From: Eleftheria terrae
Lineage (GTDB): Bacteria > Pseudomonadota > Gammaproteobacteria > Burkholderiales > Burkholderiaceae_C
Assembly (NCBI RefSeq): GCF_030419005.1
Contig: NZ_CP106950.1
Location: 1 to 55,018 of the forward strand
Reading direction: 5' to 3'
DNA length: 55,018 nt
Shown: in pieces, positions 39,139 through 47,137 of the stretch
Numbering within the stretch: position 1 is the stretch's first letter
Layout: each line of letters begins with the position of its first letter
Position numbers and translations under genes: made by a program
Notes under the pieces: model-generated
What the model was told of the DNA's origin: nothing
Databases searched by the model: none
The model's input: the letters and a program-made list of their open reading frames with translations, nothing else

Positions 39139-40790
39139 CCATGGCGGACACCTCCCCCGTCGCCCCGGAGAGCGGTGACTCCGCCTCAAAGGAGCGGCCG
39201 ACCACCTACGGGAAGAAGGCTCAGATCACCGCCATCGCACTCACAAGTTTGGTGGTGGTCGGCCTGGTCATCCAGACCACGATCAACATGAAGAACCGCG
39301 ACCAGCGCCGCGCAGAGCAAGAAGCTGAAGCAGAGAAGCGTGCAGCGGAGCCGACGCCGGAGACGCCTCGTCTGAGCAGCTTCGAGGAGGCCCAGTCACG
39401 CGCTGCGCGAGAGCTGAAGGCGAGACAGAAAGCTCTGGAAGAAGAGGAGCGGCGCAAGAAGGCGCTGGCTGATGCGGCTGACTCGACCAACAGTGCGGCT
39501 GGCCAGGGACAGCAGGGTGGGCAAAGCGCCGATGGGAGCGCCCCGTCGCCCGAACAGGTGCGCAGGGAGTTCGAGCTGGACGAGTTGCGGCGAGCGCTCC
39601 ATGCGGGCCGGTCCAAGTTCGGCAGAGTGAGCAACGAAGAGGACCGTTCGAATGGTCGGCCGCCGCAGCGGCTGGCCGGCATGGCGCAGCCGTCTGGGAC
39701 GAGCGGCTACGCCCCGACGGTCCAGTCGCCTTCCGGGACGCCTACGGCGGACCCAGCTACTGGCGCACCGGGCTCGGATGTGCACCAATCCGCCGCCCCC
39801 GCTGGCATGACGGACAACAAGGCCGAGCTCGCCCGCGTGCAGCAGGAGATTGCGCGCAGCCGAGCACAGTCCCAACAGCTGCGCGCCGAAGCTGCGCGAG
39901 CCTTCGACCTGGCCCGGCAGTACCACCCTGCCCACGCCAATCGAGTGCTGGGACCAGGCGAAGCGGCTGGGCCGGCGGTTCCTCAGGCGGCTGCCGGGGC
40001 ATCGCCGCAGGCAGGCAGTCCGGGCGCCGGTTTCGCCGCGGCATCAGGCCGCCAAGGCTTCGCCCAAGCAATGACCGCAGGCGCTGAGCCCGCTCGCCAG
40101 CCGGCAGCCCGCTACGCCGATCCTCTGGCGTTTGGCGAGGCGGCACAGAACCGCGCTTTTCGGGAACCCGCGAACGCTGGTCCTCGGGACGGTGAAGTGC
40201 TGATGCCGACAGCCACCGTGATCAGTGCCGTCACCCAGTCGGAGATGATTTCTGACTACGACGGCAACTGGACTGCCGTCCTGCAGCGACCGGTGCTCGA
40301 TGCCAGCGGGGAGTGGATTCTGTTCCCCACAGGCACCAAGATCACCGGCAAGACGGCACGCACCAACAAGATCAACGAAGCCATCCAGCGTCGGATGGGC
40401 ATGACGGTCTTGTGGGCCATACGACCCGATGGCAAGCGCATCGACTTCCGTCGCACCGCCGGCACCGATCACGCAGGTGTAGCCGCGCTGCAGGACCAGG
40501 TCGACTACCACGTGGCGGCCCAGATGCTGGGCGTTCTGGCCTATGCCATTGTGGGACTGGGCCCATCGACCGTGGACTCCGGCGCAGCCGCCGAATCGTC
40601 GCAGGACTACGCCGTCCGCGAGGCCACGTCCCAGACGCGTTCGCTGGGCCGCAACTTCGCCAGCAAGTACCTGCAGATCGTTCCCACGGTGACGATTCGC
40701 GCCGGCACGCCGATCAAGATCTTCGTGGAGGACGACATCTATGTCACGCCTTGGGCGGCCGTGGATGCGCGCTTTTTCGCGCAAGAGTGA
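39135..40790 (+). CDS. virB10: VirB10/TrbI-like channel scaffold
   Basis: 551 residues. Short cytoplasmic lead, TM segment about 28-50 (ITAIALTSLVVVGLVIQTTI), a long Glu/Ala/Lys and Gln/Pro-rich periplasmic linker (about 55-330), and the conserved C-terminal TrbI domain (TATVISAVTQSEMISDYDGN, WILFPTGTKITGKTA, QIVPTVTIRAGTPIKIFVED). It spans both membranes and opens the outer-membrane pore. ATG 39135 overlaps the virB9 stop. Confidence 0.93.
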   Translation: MTMADTSPVAPESGDSASKERPTTYGKKAQITAIALTSLVVVGLVIQTTINMKNRDQRRAEQEAEAEKRAAEPTPETPRLSSFEEAQSRAARELKARQKALEEEERRKKALADAADSTNSAAGQGQQGGQSADGSAPSPEQVRREFELDELRRALHAGRSKFGRVSNEEDRSNGRPPQRLAGMAQPSGTSGYAPTVQSPSGTPTADPATGAPGSDVHQSAAPAGMTDNKAELARVQQEIARSRAQSQQLRAEAARAFDLARQYHPAHANRVLGPGEAAGPAVPQAAAGASPQAGSPGAGFAAASGRQGFAQAMTAGAEPARQPAARYADPLAFGEAAQNRAFREPANAGPRDGEVLMPTATVISAVTQSEMISDYDGNWTAVLQRPVLDASGEWILFPTGTKITGKTARTNKINEAIQRRMGMTVLWAIRPDGKRIDFRRTAGTDHAGVAALQDQVDYHVAAQMLGVLAYAIVGLGPSTVDSGAAAESSQDYAVREATSQTRSLGRNFASKYLQIVPTVTIRAGTPIKIFVEDDIYVTPWAAVDARFFAQE

Positions 40791-41238
40791 TTGGGCCCTG
40801 CAGGGCTACAGCCGTTTGCCAGTGGCAGCGCGCGAAAGCCTGCTGCCCGTGGTGCTCGCCAGCGTGCCGATGGCCATCGGCACCGCCTTCGCACCCACCT
40901 GGCTCATCCCGGTCGTGTTGCTCTTGACCTTCGTCTTGCTGCACGAGGTCACGGCCGAGACCGAACGGTTCATGTTCAAGCTGGACAGGGCCCGCGCACA
41001 TGTCGCGATCAGCATGCCGCTGACGGGCTTTGTGAGTCTCTGGGGCCTGTGCTTGGCTGGTGCTGGGCGCCGCGACGTGATGCTCAGCGTCGTCGGACCG
41101 TACTGCCTGCTGTTGCTACTCGTGTGCGCGCCGGCGTATCGGCTATTTCAAGCACGCCAACAGCGGCGGGTTCCACTGCGCGTCACCTTTCCCGTGTGCG
41201 CGTCCCTCGTGTTCCTCTGTTCGTTGGCTGCAATTTAG
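40741..41238 (+). CDS. Membrane protein in the transfer operon, 165 aa
   Basis: Overlaps the end of virB10 by 50 bases; GGAGG lies 9 bases before ATG 40741 (ATG 40765 is an alternative). Four hydrophobic segments (about 38-52, 53-70, 92-112, 119-135) and a C-terminal one (TFPVCASLVFLCSLAAI). No family recognised; position suggests a transfer accessory. Confidence 0.65.
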   Translation: MSRLGRPWMRAFSRKSDWALQGYSRLPVAARESLLPVVLASVPMAIGTAFAPTWLIPVVLLLTFVLLHEVTAETERFMFKLDRARAHVAISMPLTGFVSLWGLCLAGAGRRDVMLSVVGPYCLLLLLVCAPAYRLFQARQQRRVPLRVTFPVCASLVFLCSLAAI

Positions 41239-41248
41239 GGAGATTGCT

Positions 41249-41674
41249 ATGTCGAAAACTAACTGCCTAATCGGGCTCGCCGCACTGCTGTGTATGGGAA
41301 CTGCTTCCGCGCAGATCCCGGTAGGAGGTTCGGTGCCGCCGGCCGCGATCGCGGAGGTGCTCAAGCAGCTGCCGCCCGGGGCGGCCACAAACTACAACCG
41401 ACTCCGCATCGGCACTCACCTCGATCTGCCATCGCAGTTGAAGACGGTCCACGAGGGGGCGAACTACCTGCTCACCCCCACCGGGTACCGCCTGGTCCTG
41501 CCCACGGCGACATCGCGCGAGACACAGCAGATCTTGCAACGCACGCTCACCGCCGCGGCCCGCATCGGAACGTTCACGACGGTAGAAACCGCGCTACTCA
41601 CGATCGCGGGCGACGATGTCCGCCTCGTCGTAGACCACCAGAACAAGCTCGTTGCCTTCGAGCCGAACCACTGA
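41249..41674 (+). CDS. Periplasmic PilL/TcpQ-like protein
   Basis: 141 residues. Signal peptide ending ASAQ. The C-terminal part (ANYLLTPTGYRLVLPT, QTL-like LQRTLTAAARIGTFTTVETA, LLTIAGDDVRLVVDHQNKLV) matches the short domain of PilL of ICE-type pili and TcpQ-like cofactors, which bridges to an outer-membrane complex. No secretin is present here, so it may have been adapted to the VirB complex. TAGGGAG precedes ATG 41249. Confidence 0.6.
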   Translation: MSKTNCLIGLAALLCMGTASAQIPVGGSVPPAAIAEVLKQLPPGAATNYNRLRIGTHLDLPSQLKTVHEGANYLLTPTGYRLVLPTATSRETQQILQRTLTAAARIGTFTTVETALLTIAGDDVRLVVDHQNKLVAFEPNH

Positions 41675-41682
41675 GGCCTTCC

Positions 41683-41844
41683 ATGAAGACTGTTCTCACC
41701 CTGCTATGCGTGCTAGGCCTCGGTGCTTGCGCCGCCCGGCAGCCCCATCCCCCCGTTGTACCGGCTCCTATCGAGAACCCGCGAGTTGTAGAGCGAGATC
41801 TCGCCAAAGCCGGTCCTGTTTTGCCCAATCCGGAGCGTCCATAA
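41683..41844 (+). CDS. Short lipoprotein, VirB7-like
   Basis: 53 residues with lipobox LGLGAC; the mature part is Pro-rich (AARQPHPPVVPAPIENPRVV). Size, lipid anchor and location after virB8-9-10 fit VirB7/TrbH-type lipoproteins that stabilise VirB9. Nine bases separate it from the preceding gene and four from the next. Confidence 0.6.
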   Translation: MKTVLTLLCVLGLGACAARQPHPPVVPAPIENPRVVERDLAKAGPVLPNPERP

Positions 41845-41847
41845 GTC

Positions 41848-42105
41848 ATGCCACGTAGATCTGCTGCCCCCGTTGACCTCGTCCTGGCCAAGGTGCCGAA
41901 GCCGCCTCAGTACGAGACCGTCAAGTTCAAGCTGCCCAAGCCGCTGCTCAATTGCCTTGAGGACTACCGCAGTTGCTACAAGGACATCCGCCAGGAGGAG
42001 ATCGAAATCGATGCCCTTCTTGCACTGATCCTCGAAGGGCACTTCGAGCGCGATCGAGCCTTCGCCGATTGGCTCAAGAAGAACGGCAAGTCTTTGGCGC
42101 GCTAA
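41848..42105 (+). CDS. DUF2274-like small protein
   Basis: 85 residues. VKFKLPKPLLNCLEDYRSCY, then a helix and LLALILEGHFERDRAFADWL, resembles DUF2274 proteins which follow trbI in Tn4371-type and related transfer operons. A ribbon-helix-helix fold is likely for the family. The stop lies inside a KorB-type palindrome (42093-42106). Confidence 0.65.
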   Translation: MPRRSAAPVDLVLAKVPKPPQYETVKFKLPKPLLNCLEDYRSCYKDIRQEEIEIDALLALILEGHFERDRAFADWLKKNGKSLAR

Positions 42106-42106
42106 A
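42093..42106. promoter_or_regulatory. KorB-type palindrome, site 6 (asymmetric)
   Basis: TTTGGCGCGCTAAA: left half like the TTTGGC sites, right half like the GCTAAA of the virB4 site. It overlaps the DUF2274-like stop codon and precedes the 42182 gene by about 75 bases. Confidence 0.6.
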
Positions 42107-42181
42107 TCTTCAACTCCGCCAGACATTCGAAACGGGCTGGGAGGCTAACGCCTCCAGTCCATCTTCAGGGAGATGGCCATT

Positions 42182-42532
42182 ATGGAGACGACTACCGACG
42201 GTCGAGACGAGCAGGCCGCCATTGCCGTTCGGCTGATGAGCGCAGCGGTTCAAGAACGCGACAAAGCGATCGCGCAGCTCAAACGTGACAACTACCACCT
42301 CTACCGCCTGGCGCTGGACATGGCGCTTGGGCCACTGAGGGCGCCAGACGTTCGATTGGCGTATTGCCTGTCGGACAACAAGGACGACTTCCTCGGCCGG
42401 CTGGTGGGGTGTTTCCCCGACCTCCCGGAACTGCACAGCATCGTGGCCGGCTACGTTCTGGACCTCCCGTCGCAGCCGCTTCCGCCGGCGGCCGTCGCCC
42501 AGGTACAGCGGGCCCTCGCCTCGCCGACCTGA
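42182..42532 (+). CDS. Hypothetical protein, 116 aa
   Basis: GGGAG is 9 bases before ATG 42182. Helical first half (AIAVRLMSAAVQERDKAIAQ, LKRDNYHLYRLALDMALGPL), then VRLAYCLSDNKDDFLGRLVG. No membrane segment or signal. Opens a group of five coupled genes up to 44535. No family recognised. Confidence 0.65.
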   Translation: METTTDGRDEQAAIAVRLMSAAVQERDKAIAQLKRDNYHLYRLALDMALGPLRAPDVRLAYCLSDNKDDFLGRLVGCFPDLPELHSIVAGYVLDLPSQPLPPAAVAQVQRALASPT

Positions 42533-42559
42533 CGACCTCACACGCTACAGAGGCACCTG

Positions 42560-43351
42560 ATGACAACGATCAGCCAGCACGCGGGGCCCGCACAACAAGC
42601 CCCTAATTCCGCAGCGCCACCACGGAGCGTGGTTGAGGTGATGACCGAGAACGCGACATACCGCCTTCGCTGGCAGATTGCGAAGCTTGCTTCGCACCAC
42701 GCTCTTGAGCGAGCCGTGAGGCTGCCCGCGACGTCCCAACGCGTTCAGCAACAGGCACTCGCCTTTGCAGATGAGCTGCGTCAGGCAGCAGAAGTGGATG
42801 AGGCGAGCTTTCACAATGCACCGCGATACATTGCCCGCTTCGAGGTGAATGGGCGTGCAGTCCTGGGCGACAACTACACGTATGAGCGCTATGAGAAGCG
42901 TTGCGAGTTCGTTCGTAGCCTGCTGCCTTGCCACATCAGCTTGCGAGCGGCAAAAGCCGCGGTGGAAGAGTGCATCGCCATGCCGGAAAACTTCGTCAGG
43001 CAGGCGTTTGAGGCGGACCGCGAGGAAGAGTGCCGCCTGTTGGAGTTCTGGCCTGACAGCATCATCCTGACGGACGACTTGCACCGTCCCGTGGCGCTCG
43101 GTGCGCTCGACCAGGCGCACGCGATCTCCGACGCGACAAGCAGAAGCGAGGTGACGTGGGCGGTCAGCTGGGAGGTCCCTCACCTGTACAACGGGAAGGA
43201 CTTGCGCGAGAAGGCGGAGATGCTCCGAGAGCAAGCGGCCTACGAGGCGGGCTGGGACAACTTCAGCACTGCCGATGGGTATTGGAATCAAGCCTGGTGG
43301 CTCACCACGCTGGCCGATGCATCGACCTTCAGCCTGAACGTTCAACCATGA
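42560..43351 (+). CDS. Hypothetical protein, 263 aa
   Basis: Soluble, largely helical protein; polar N-terminus (MTTISQHAGPAQQAPNSAAP), then a helical core (YRLRWQIAKLASHHALERAV, QQQALAFADELRQAAEVDEA) and a Trp-rich end (WDNFSTADGYWNQAWWLTTL). Its stop overlaps the next start (ATGA). No family recognised; perhaps a cytoplasmic accessory of transfer. Confidence 0.65.
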   Translation: MTTISQHAGPAQQAPNSAAPPRSVVEVMTENATYRLRWQIAKLASHHALERAVRLPATSQRVQQQALAFADELRQAAEVDEASFHNAPRYIARFEVNGRAVLGDNYTYERYEKRCEFVRSLLPCHISLRAAKAAVEECIAMPENFVRQAFEADREEECRLLEFWPDSIILTDDLHRPVALGALDQAHAISDATSRSEVTWAVSWEVPHLYNGKDLREKAEMLREQAAYEAGWDNFSTADGYWNQAWWLTTLADASTFSLNVQP

Positions 43352-43680
43352 GACTGCGACAACAAGCTCCCTTGAACACGCCACTCACCCAGGTGCCCAT
43401 GCCGGGCACAGAGGCCGACGGTCTGGACCCGGAGTTCGTGGCATCTTTGCCCCTCAAGGCACTCTGGTTGTCATGGGCCGCAGCTGCCGCGGTTGCCGCG
43501 TTCTTCGCTGCCCACGGCATTGTCGCGCGAGGGCGCCCGCATGCCTTCGCGATTGCGGCCTTGATCCTCGTATTTGGCGCTGGCCTCACCGTAATGGTGA
43601 GGCTCAACAGAGATGTCCAGCGCGCACGCCAACAGATGGCTGGCGAAGCACCGGCTCCTTTGGAGGCGCGACAACAGTGA
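43348..43680 (+). CDS. Membrane protein, 110 aa
   Basis: ATG 43348 overlaps the preceding stop. Two transmembrane segments (about 40-58, ALWLSWAAAAAVAAFFAAHG; 66-84, HAFAIAALILVFGAGLTVMV), polar ends. The next gene starts within its stop codon (GTGA). No family recognised. Confidence 0.6.
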   Translation: MRLRQQAPLNTPLTQVPMPGTEADGLDPEFVASLPLKALWLSWAAAAAVAAFFAAHGIVARGRPHAFAIAALILVFGAGLTVMVRLNRDVQRARQQMAGEAPAPLEARQQ

Positions 43681-43943
43681 AGCGGCTTGACGGGTTGCTT
43701 GTGGCGGGGACCGCAGCCGCTTTCCCCGCCATCATCACTGCACTGCTGCTGGCGCAAGCGCTGCAAGGCGACATGGCCACAGGGGTAGTTACTCTGCTGC
43801 TGCTGGCCTACGCAGCGGTGAGCTACCTGCGCGACCGCAGGCGCGGCATTTGCAACATCATGTCAGTAGGATGCTTCTCAGGCATACCGATGGGCGTGAT
43901 CGCAGGACTGTCGCAGGCCTACAAATTCGGAGTCGTTCTATGA
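43677..43943 (+). CDS. Membrane protein, 88 aa
   Basis: GTG start overlapping the previous stop (GTGA) implies translational coupling. Two or three hydrophobic segments (LLVAGTAAAFPAIITALLLA, TGVVTLLLLAYAAVSYL) separated from a C-terminal CFSGIPMGVIAGLSQAYKF by an RDRRRG loop. The stop overlaps the following start. No family recognised. Confidence 0.6.
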   Translation: MKRLDGLLVAGTAAAFPAIITALLLAQALQGDMATGVVTLLLLAYAAVSYLRDRRRGICNIMSVGCFSGIPMGVIAGLSQAYKFGVVL

Positions 43944-44230
43944 AACCCGTTGAGAAAGACATCGACTTTTCCAAAGCCAAGTGGGCGGCCGCCGGACTTT
44001 TCACAGCAGCTGCCTTGATCGTCTGCATGGTCGTGATTACGCTCGCGCAGTACGCGATCACGCCTCGCCAAGCCCTGCTCATGGGGGGCTTCGCGGCACT
44101 CCTCGTTGGATACGGGGGCATCTTCAACGAGTTGGCCACGAAACAGGTTTTGTTCCGGCCCGGGTCCTGGGGGCTGAAGACCGTCTGCGGGGGCGCTGTG
44201 TCGATGCTCGTGGCGATCGCACTCCGATGA
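43940..44230 (+). CDS. Membrane protein, 96 aa
   Basis: ATG 43940 overlaps the preceding stop. Three hydrophobic segments (AAAGLFTAAALIVCMVVIT, ALLMGGFAALLVGYGGIF, LKTVCGGAVSMLVAIAL). Its stop overlaps the next start (ATGA). Part of the fully coupled tail of the transfer operon. No family recognised. Confidence 0.6.
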   Translation: MKPVEKDIDFSKAKWAAAGLFTAAALIVCMVVITLAQYAITPRQALLMGGFAALLVGYGGIFNELATKQVLFRPGSWGLKTVCGGAVSMLVAIALR

Positions 44231-44535
44231 ATGCTTCCGCTATCGTGCCTGGCATAGAGGCCGAGGACTTGCGGCGGCTCGCGGCAACACCCGGCACGCT
44301 GCGCGTAGAGGTGGCAGAGCTGGACGCCGTCTACGTGCCGATCGTCTATTTCAGCGCCAACGGTACTGCCCCCGAGCTGCTCGGCGTCATCATCGAGGCC
44401 GGCGGAGTTCTGCATGGCACAACCTTGAACGGGACCTTGCAGCGCGTGCACGCATTGACCGGCGACTTCGATACCGCCGATATGGCGAACGACGGCAACA
44501 TCGTGTTGACCGGCCTGCTTGCCACCCGCCATTGA
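44227..44535 (+). CDS. Hypothetical protein, 102 aa
   Basis: ATG 44227 overlaps the preceding stop. Acidic soluble protein (GIEAEDLRRLAATPGTLRVE, VAELDAVYVPIVYFSANGTA, ELLGVIIEAGGVLHGTTL). Last gene of the 42182-44535 group; a terminator follows at 44550. No family recognised. Confidence 0.6.
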   Translation: MNASAIVPGIEAEDLRRLAATPGTLRVEVAELDAVYVPIVYFSANGTAPELLGVIIEAGGVLHGTTLNGTLQRVHALTGDFDTADMANDGNIVLTGLLATRH

Positions 44536-44549
44536 CCTGCTGAACAGCA

Positions 44550-44582
44550 CGAGACGAGCCGGCCGCGCGTCGGCTCGTCTCG
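44550..44582 (+). terminator. Terminator of the transfer operon tail
   Basis: CGAGACGAGCCG (44550-44561) pairs with CGGCTCGTCTCG (44571-44582) across a 9-base loop, followed by CTTCT. It marks the end of the coupled gene run. Confidence 0.75.
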
Positions 44583-44709
44583 CTTCTAGCAGCGCGCCTC
44601 GTGAGGCCGGTGTCACGTCAGTCGGCCAGCCCGCCGGCGGACACACTTAGGCACTTGTATTGAACTTTGTATGGACGTATGCTGGCGTCGTAGTTTCAAC
44701 AACCCGAAC

Positions 44710-44756
44710 GGCCACGCTTTGCGTGGCCTCCGGGCGCGCAGTGTGGCTTTCACTTT
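44710..44756 (+). promoter_or_regulatory. Alternative-hairpin leader of the 44771 gene
   Basis: GGCCACGC-TTT-GCGTGGCC (44710-44728). The second arm can instead pair, with one mismatch, with GGGCGCGC (44732-44739) over a TCC loop, and a pyrimidine tail CTTTCACTTTT follows. Same plan and same GC-TTT-GC loop as the leaders at 3871 and 4490, some 40 kb away. Confidence 0.65.
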
Positions 44757-44770
44757 TCCAGGAGATCGCC

Positions 44771-45169
44771 ATGCACGCAGTTGAGATTGCCGACGTCAGC
44801 TCTTTCGTCAACGTGGTTGGAGTGCGGGCCGAAGTCGCCTCTCGCGACGACTCCCGTTTCAACCGCCCGCAGATCGCTGAATTCACCGACGACACCAGCG
44901 ACTTCCATCTGAAGTACGCGGAGTTCCATCGGTGGTATGAGCAAAACGGTTCGCTTCGCCAGCGTCCCCTGGACCTGGATGAGCTGATCGCCGAGCTGCA
45001 AGCGCTCTACGGCTATGACTACGAGGAAGCTGAGTGCACCGCGATCTTTGATTCGCGTGCTCGCTCGGGTGACTCGGAGTTGTGGGACGCTCGCCTGCGC
45101 CAGCAGGAAGTCGCTGCCTTCGAGATGTCCATGCCGTCGTTGTCGACGCCCATGACATCGCCGCACTGA
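44771..45169 (+). CDS. Hypothetical protein, 132 aa
   Basis: AGGAGATCG precedes ATG 44771. Acidic soluble protein; MHAVEIADVSSFVNVVGVRA, a Trp/Tyr-rich middle (LKYAEFHRWYEQNG), LDELIAELQALYGYDYEEAE and a Ser/Met-rich tail. Monocistronic, with structured leader and strong terminator, as for the genes at 2804, 3942 and 4556. No family recognised. Confidence 0.7.
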   Translation: MHAVEIADVSSFVNVVGVRAEVASRDDSRFNRPQIAEFTDDTSDFHLKYAEFHRWYEQNGSLRQRPLDLDELIAELQALYGYDYEEAECTAIFDSRARSGDSELWDARLRQQEVAAFEMSMPSLSTPMTSPH

Positions 45170-45172
45170 AAG

Positions 45173-45209
45173 AAGGCCTCAAGGATGCATATCCTTGAGG
45201 CCTTTCTCT
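45173..45209 (+). terminator. Intrinsic terminator after the 44771 gene
   Basis: AAGGCCTCAAGGAT (45173-45186), GCAT, ATCCTTGAGGCCTT (45191-45204), then TCTCTT. A perfect 14-bp stem. Confidence 0.9.
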
Positions 45210-45271
45210 TCGACACGCTGCCGCGGGCTCACTGCTCACTGGCCCGGGCGTCAGGAACAAAAGGGGGACTC

Positions 45272-45787
45272 TTGAGGAAGAACGCTCTGCTCGCGATGGC
45301 GCCGATCGCTGCTCTGTTGCTGATGGGGTGCACCGAGACGCTGAAAACAGTCAATCAGGGACTGGCGACGGCTCTGCCGCCCAAGGGCCTGGCCAGGATC
45401 ACCACCGACCAACAGTCGCGAATCCAGATGGCGCTTGCGATGCCGCTGAAGGACGAGCAGCTGCAGCTGATGGTCAAGGATGCGGCGCCTGTGATTCAGA
45501 CCTTCCTTGAGCGGGTCTCCTGCATCAATGCGTACCGAACAAGCGCGCTCAACGCCTACGCCGCACCTGGCCGGCGGCTGGACAATTTCAACGCGCCGAT
45601 CTTGCTGACCAAGTACCACAACAAAAACGTCTGCATGACCCTCACTCGCATCCAGGCGGTGGAGATGCCGGCGCGCAATGCCATCCGTTTCGAAGCGGTC
45701 TACACATCTGACCTGAGCGGTGAAGTCGCGAAGACCACGCATGTGGCGGTTCGCCAGCCAGAGGGGCACTGGTTGTTCAACTCGTAG
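45272..45787 (+). CDS. Lipoprotein, 171 aa
   Basis: TTG 45272 (GGGGGAC upstream) gives a signal peptide with lipobox LLMGC; ATG 45296 is an alternative that keeps the lipobox but shortens the n-region. The mature part has two further Cys (RVSCINAYRTS, NVCMTLTRIQ) and a beta-rich end (AIRFEAVYTSDLSGEVAKTT). Outer-membrane lipoprotein of unknown role, probably transfer-associated by location. Confidence 0.65.
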   Translation: MRKNALLAMAPIAALLLMGCTETLKTVNQGLATALPPKGLARITTDQQSRIQMALAMPLKDEQLQLMVKDAAPVIQTFLERVSCINAYRTSALNAYAAPGRRLDNFNAPILLTKYHNKNVCMTLTRIQAVEMPARNAIRFEAVYTSDLSGEVAKTTHVAVRQPEGHWLFNS

Positions 45788-45949
45788 GAGCGATCGCAGC
45801 CCTCAGGCGCCCGGGACTGAGAAGGGAAAGGTCCCATCCCGCTTTTCGTTGTGCGCGACTCTCCGCGTTTGTCACTACAAAAATATGGACTGGAGCCATC
45901 ACGGCCTCTAAGATCTCCCCGTCATTTCGCAATGAGCAGGGAGATCACC

Positions 45950-46567
45950 GTGAAGAGATTGATGCTTGCTGCGGCCGTCCTGATGGGCGCTGCAGCTCCA
46001 AGCCAGGCCTCCGAGTGGGGCTGCACCGTGCTGCTGTGCTTGGCCGACCCGGCCGGTCCCACCGCCCAAGCCATGTGCGTCGATCCAATCCATCGCTTGT
46101 GGGACCGCTTGAGACGCGGCCACTCCTTTCCGGAGTGCGACGAAGCCCGCAAGCCCAAGTCACCGTACCCCGACAAGCCGAGCTGGGCCGAGCGCGGCTT
46201 CAGCTACTACGACCCTTGTCCGACCGGCACCGAACCCCTGCTGTCCGGCTCGATCGGACTGTTGGCATCGGAGATGCCGGAGCGCCCCCGATGGGGCGGC
46301 TACGGCGCTACGCCCTACCAGGGGATCGGCACCGGGGATGAACTGCGGCCATCGCGAGACAGCGAGATGCCGACCAAGGTCTGTGTGGGAGGGTATCGAG
46401 GCACGACTTACGTCTACTTGCCGGGCGGAGATGGCGGCAGCTACGAGGCCTCAATCTACGACCAGGTCATCGAATTGCAGGCCACGACCAAGCCCCGCAT
46501 GATCAACGTGTACATCACTCCGCCAGAGAGTGACGTTCCGGTGTTGTGGGAAACCGTGCGCTACTGA
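45950..46567 (+). CDS. Periplasmic transfer-associated protein (WGCxVLLCLxxP family)
   Basis: GTG 45950 has GGGAG 6 bases upstream; ATG 45932 is an alternative. Signal peptide ends near SQAS. The mature start SEWGCTVLLCLADPAGPTAQ, followed by AMCVDPIHRLWDRLRRGHSF, PECDEA, is a signature I know from small secreted proteins of conjugative plasmids and ICEs, with several Cys forming disulfides. Further Cys near YYDPCPTG and KVCVGGYR. Function not established. It ends 25 bases before leader copy 3. Confidence 0.75.
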   Translation: MKRLMLAAAVLMGAAAPSQASEWGCTVLLCLADPAGPTAQAMCVDPIHRLWDRLRRGHSFPECDEARKPKSPYPDKPSWAERGFSYYDPCPTGTEPLLSGSIGLLASEMPERPRWGGYGATPYQGIGTGDELRPSRDSEMPTKVCVGGYRGTTYVYLPGGDGGSYEASIYDQVIELQATTKPRMINVYITPPESDVPVLWETVRY

Positions 46568-46592
46568 CAGCGACGCCATAGGAGCCTGCGGT

Positions 46593-47106
46593 CGGCAGCG
46601 CCGCCGGCGCTGGCCACCTTCTCCAGCTGCTGCCGCAGCACACCTCCCCACCGCTCCCGTCGACCAGGTCGACCTGGTCGACGTCACACGCCTCCCCCTT
46701 CGGCCTCGGCCAACACCCCCTTCCAGCTCGGCATGGCTCGGCCGCCGCGCCAGCTCGTCCCTCCCTGGCACGCCCGCCGCAGAGACGCCACGCCGAGATT
46801 CCCCCGGGCGACTCCGCCCTGCAGCCGTCCCGCCAGGCCGCAGCCCTGGCATGCCGGCCGCGATCGCTGCGTCGCCCCTCGCAGCCTCTCGCCGGGTACC
46901 CGCCCGCTGCACTCCCCCCACAAGCGCCCCCCATCCCTCAGTGAGGGGGGACTTGTGGGGGGATCTCATTTCGCAGCGGGCCGGAACACTCCGGCTCGCT
47001 CTTCGGCTGCCCCAATCCCACATCCCCCACCCCGCGCCCCCAGGGGCGAGCGAGGGAAGTCCGAGCGAGAGGATCTCCGCACGCTTTCCCGGCCTGCGGC
47101 CCTCTC
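46593..47106 (+). repeat. Leader repeat copy 3, upstream of the ssb/par region
   Basis: Third leader copy, lacking about the first 150 bases of copies 1 and 2. The perfect palindrome GTCGACCAGG-TCGA-CCTGGTCGAC is at 46659-46682 and the long 12-bp hairpin at 46913-46963. From 46682 on I see no difference from copy 1 up to GATCTCCGC; it then shares with copy 2 the ending that contains CGGCCTGCGGCC. It points at the 47138 gene and the broken parB-like gene. Confidence 0.88.
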
Positions 47107-47137
47107 AGTCCGTCACTTCATCTCGAAAGGGGTTGCT

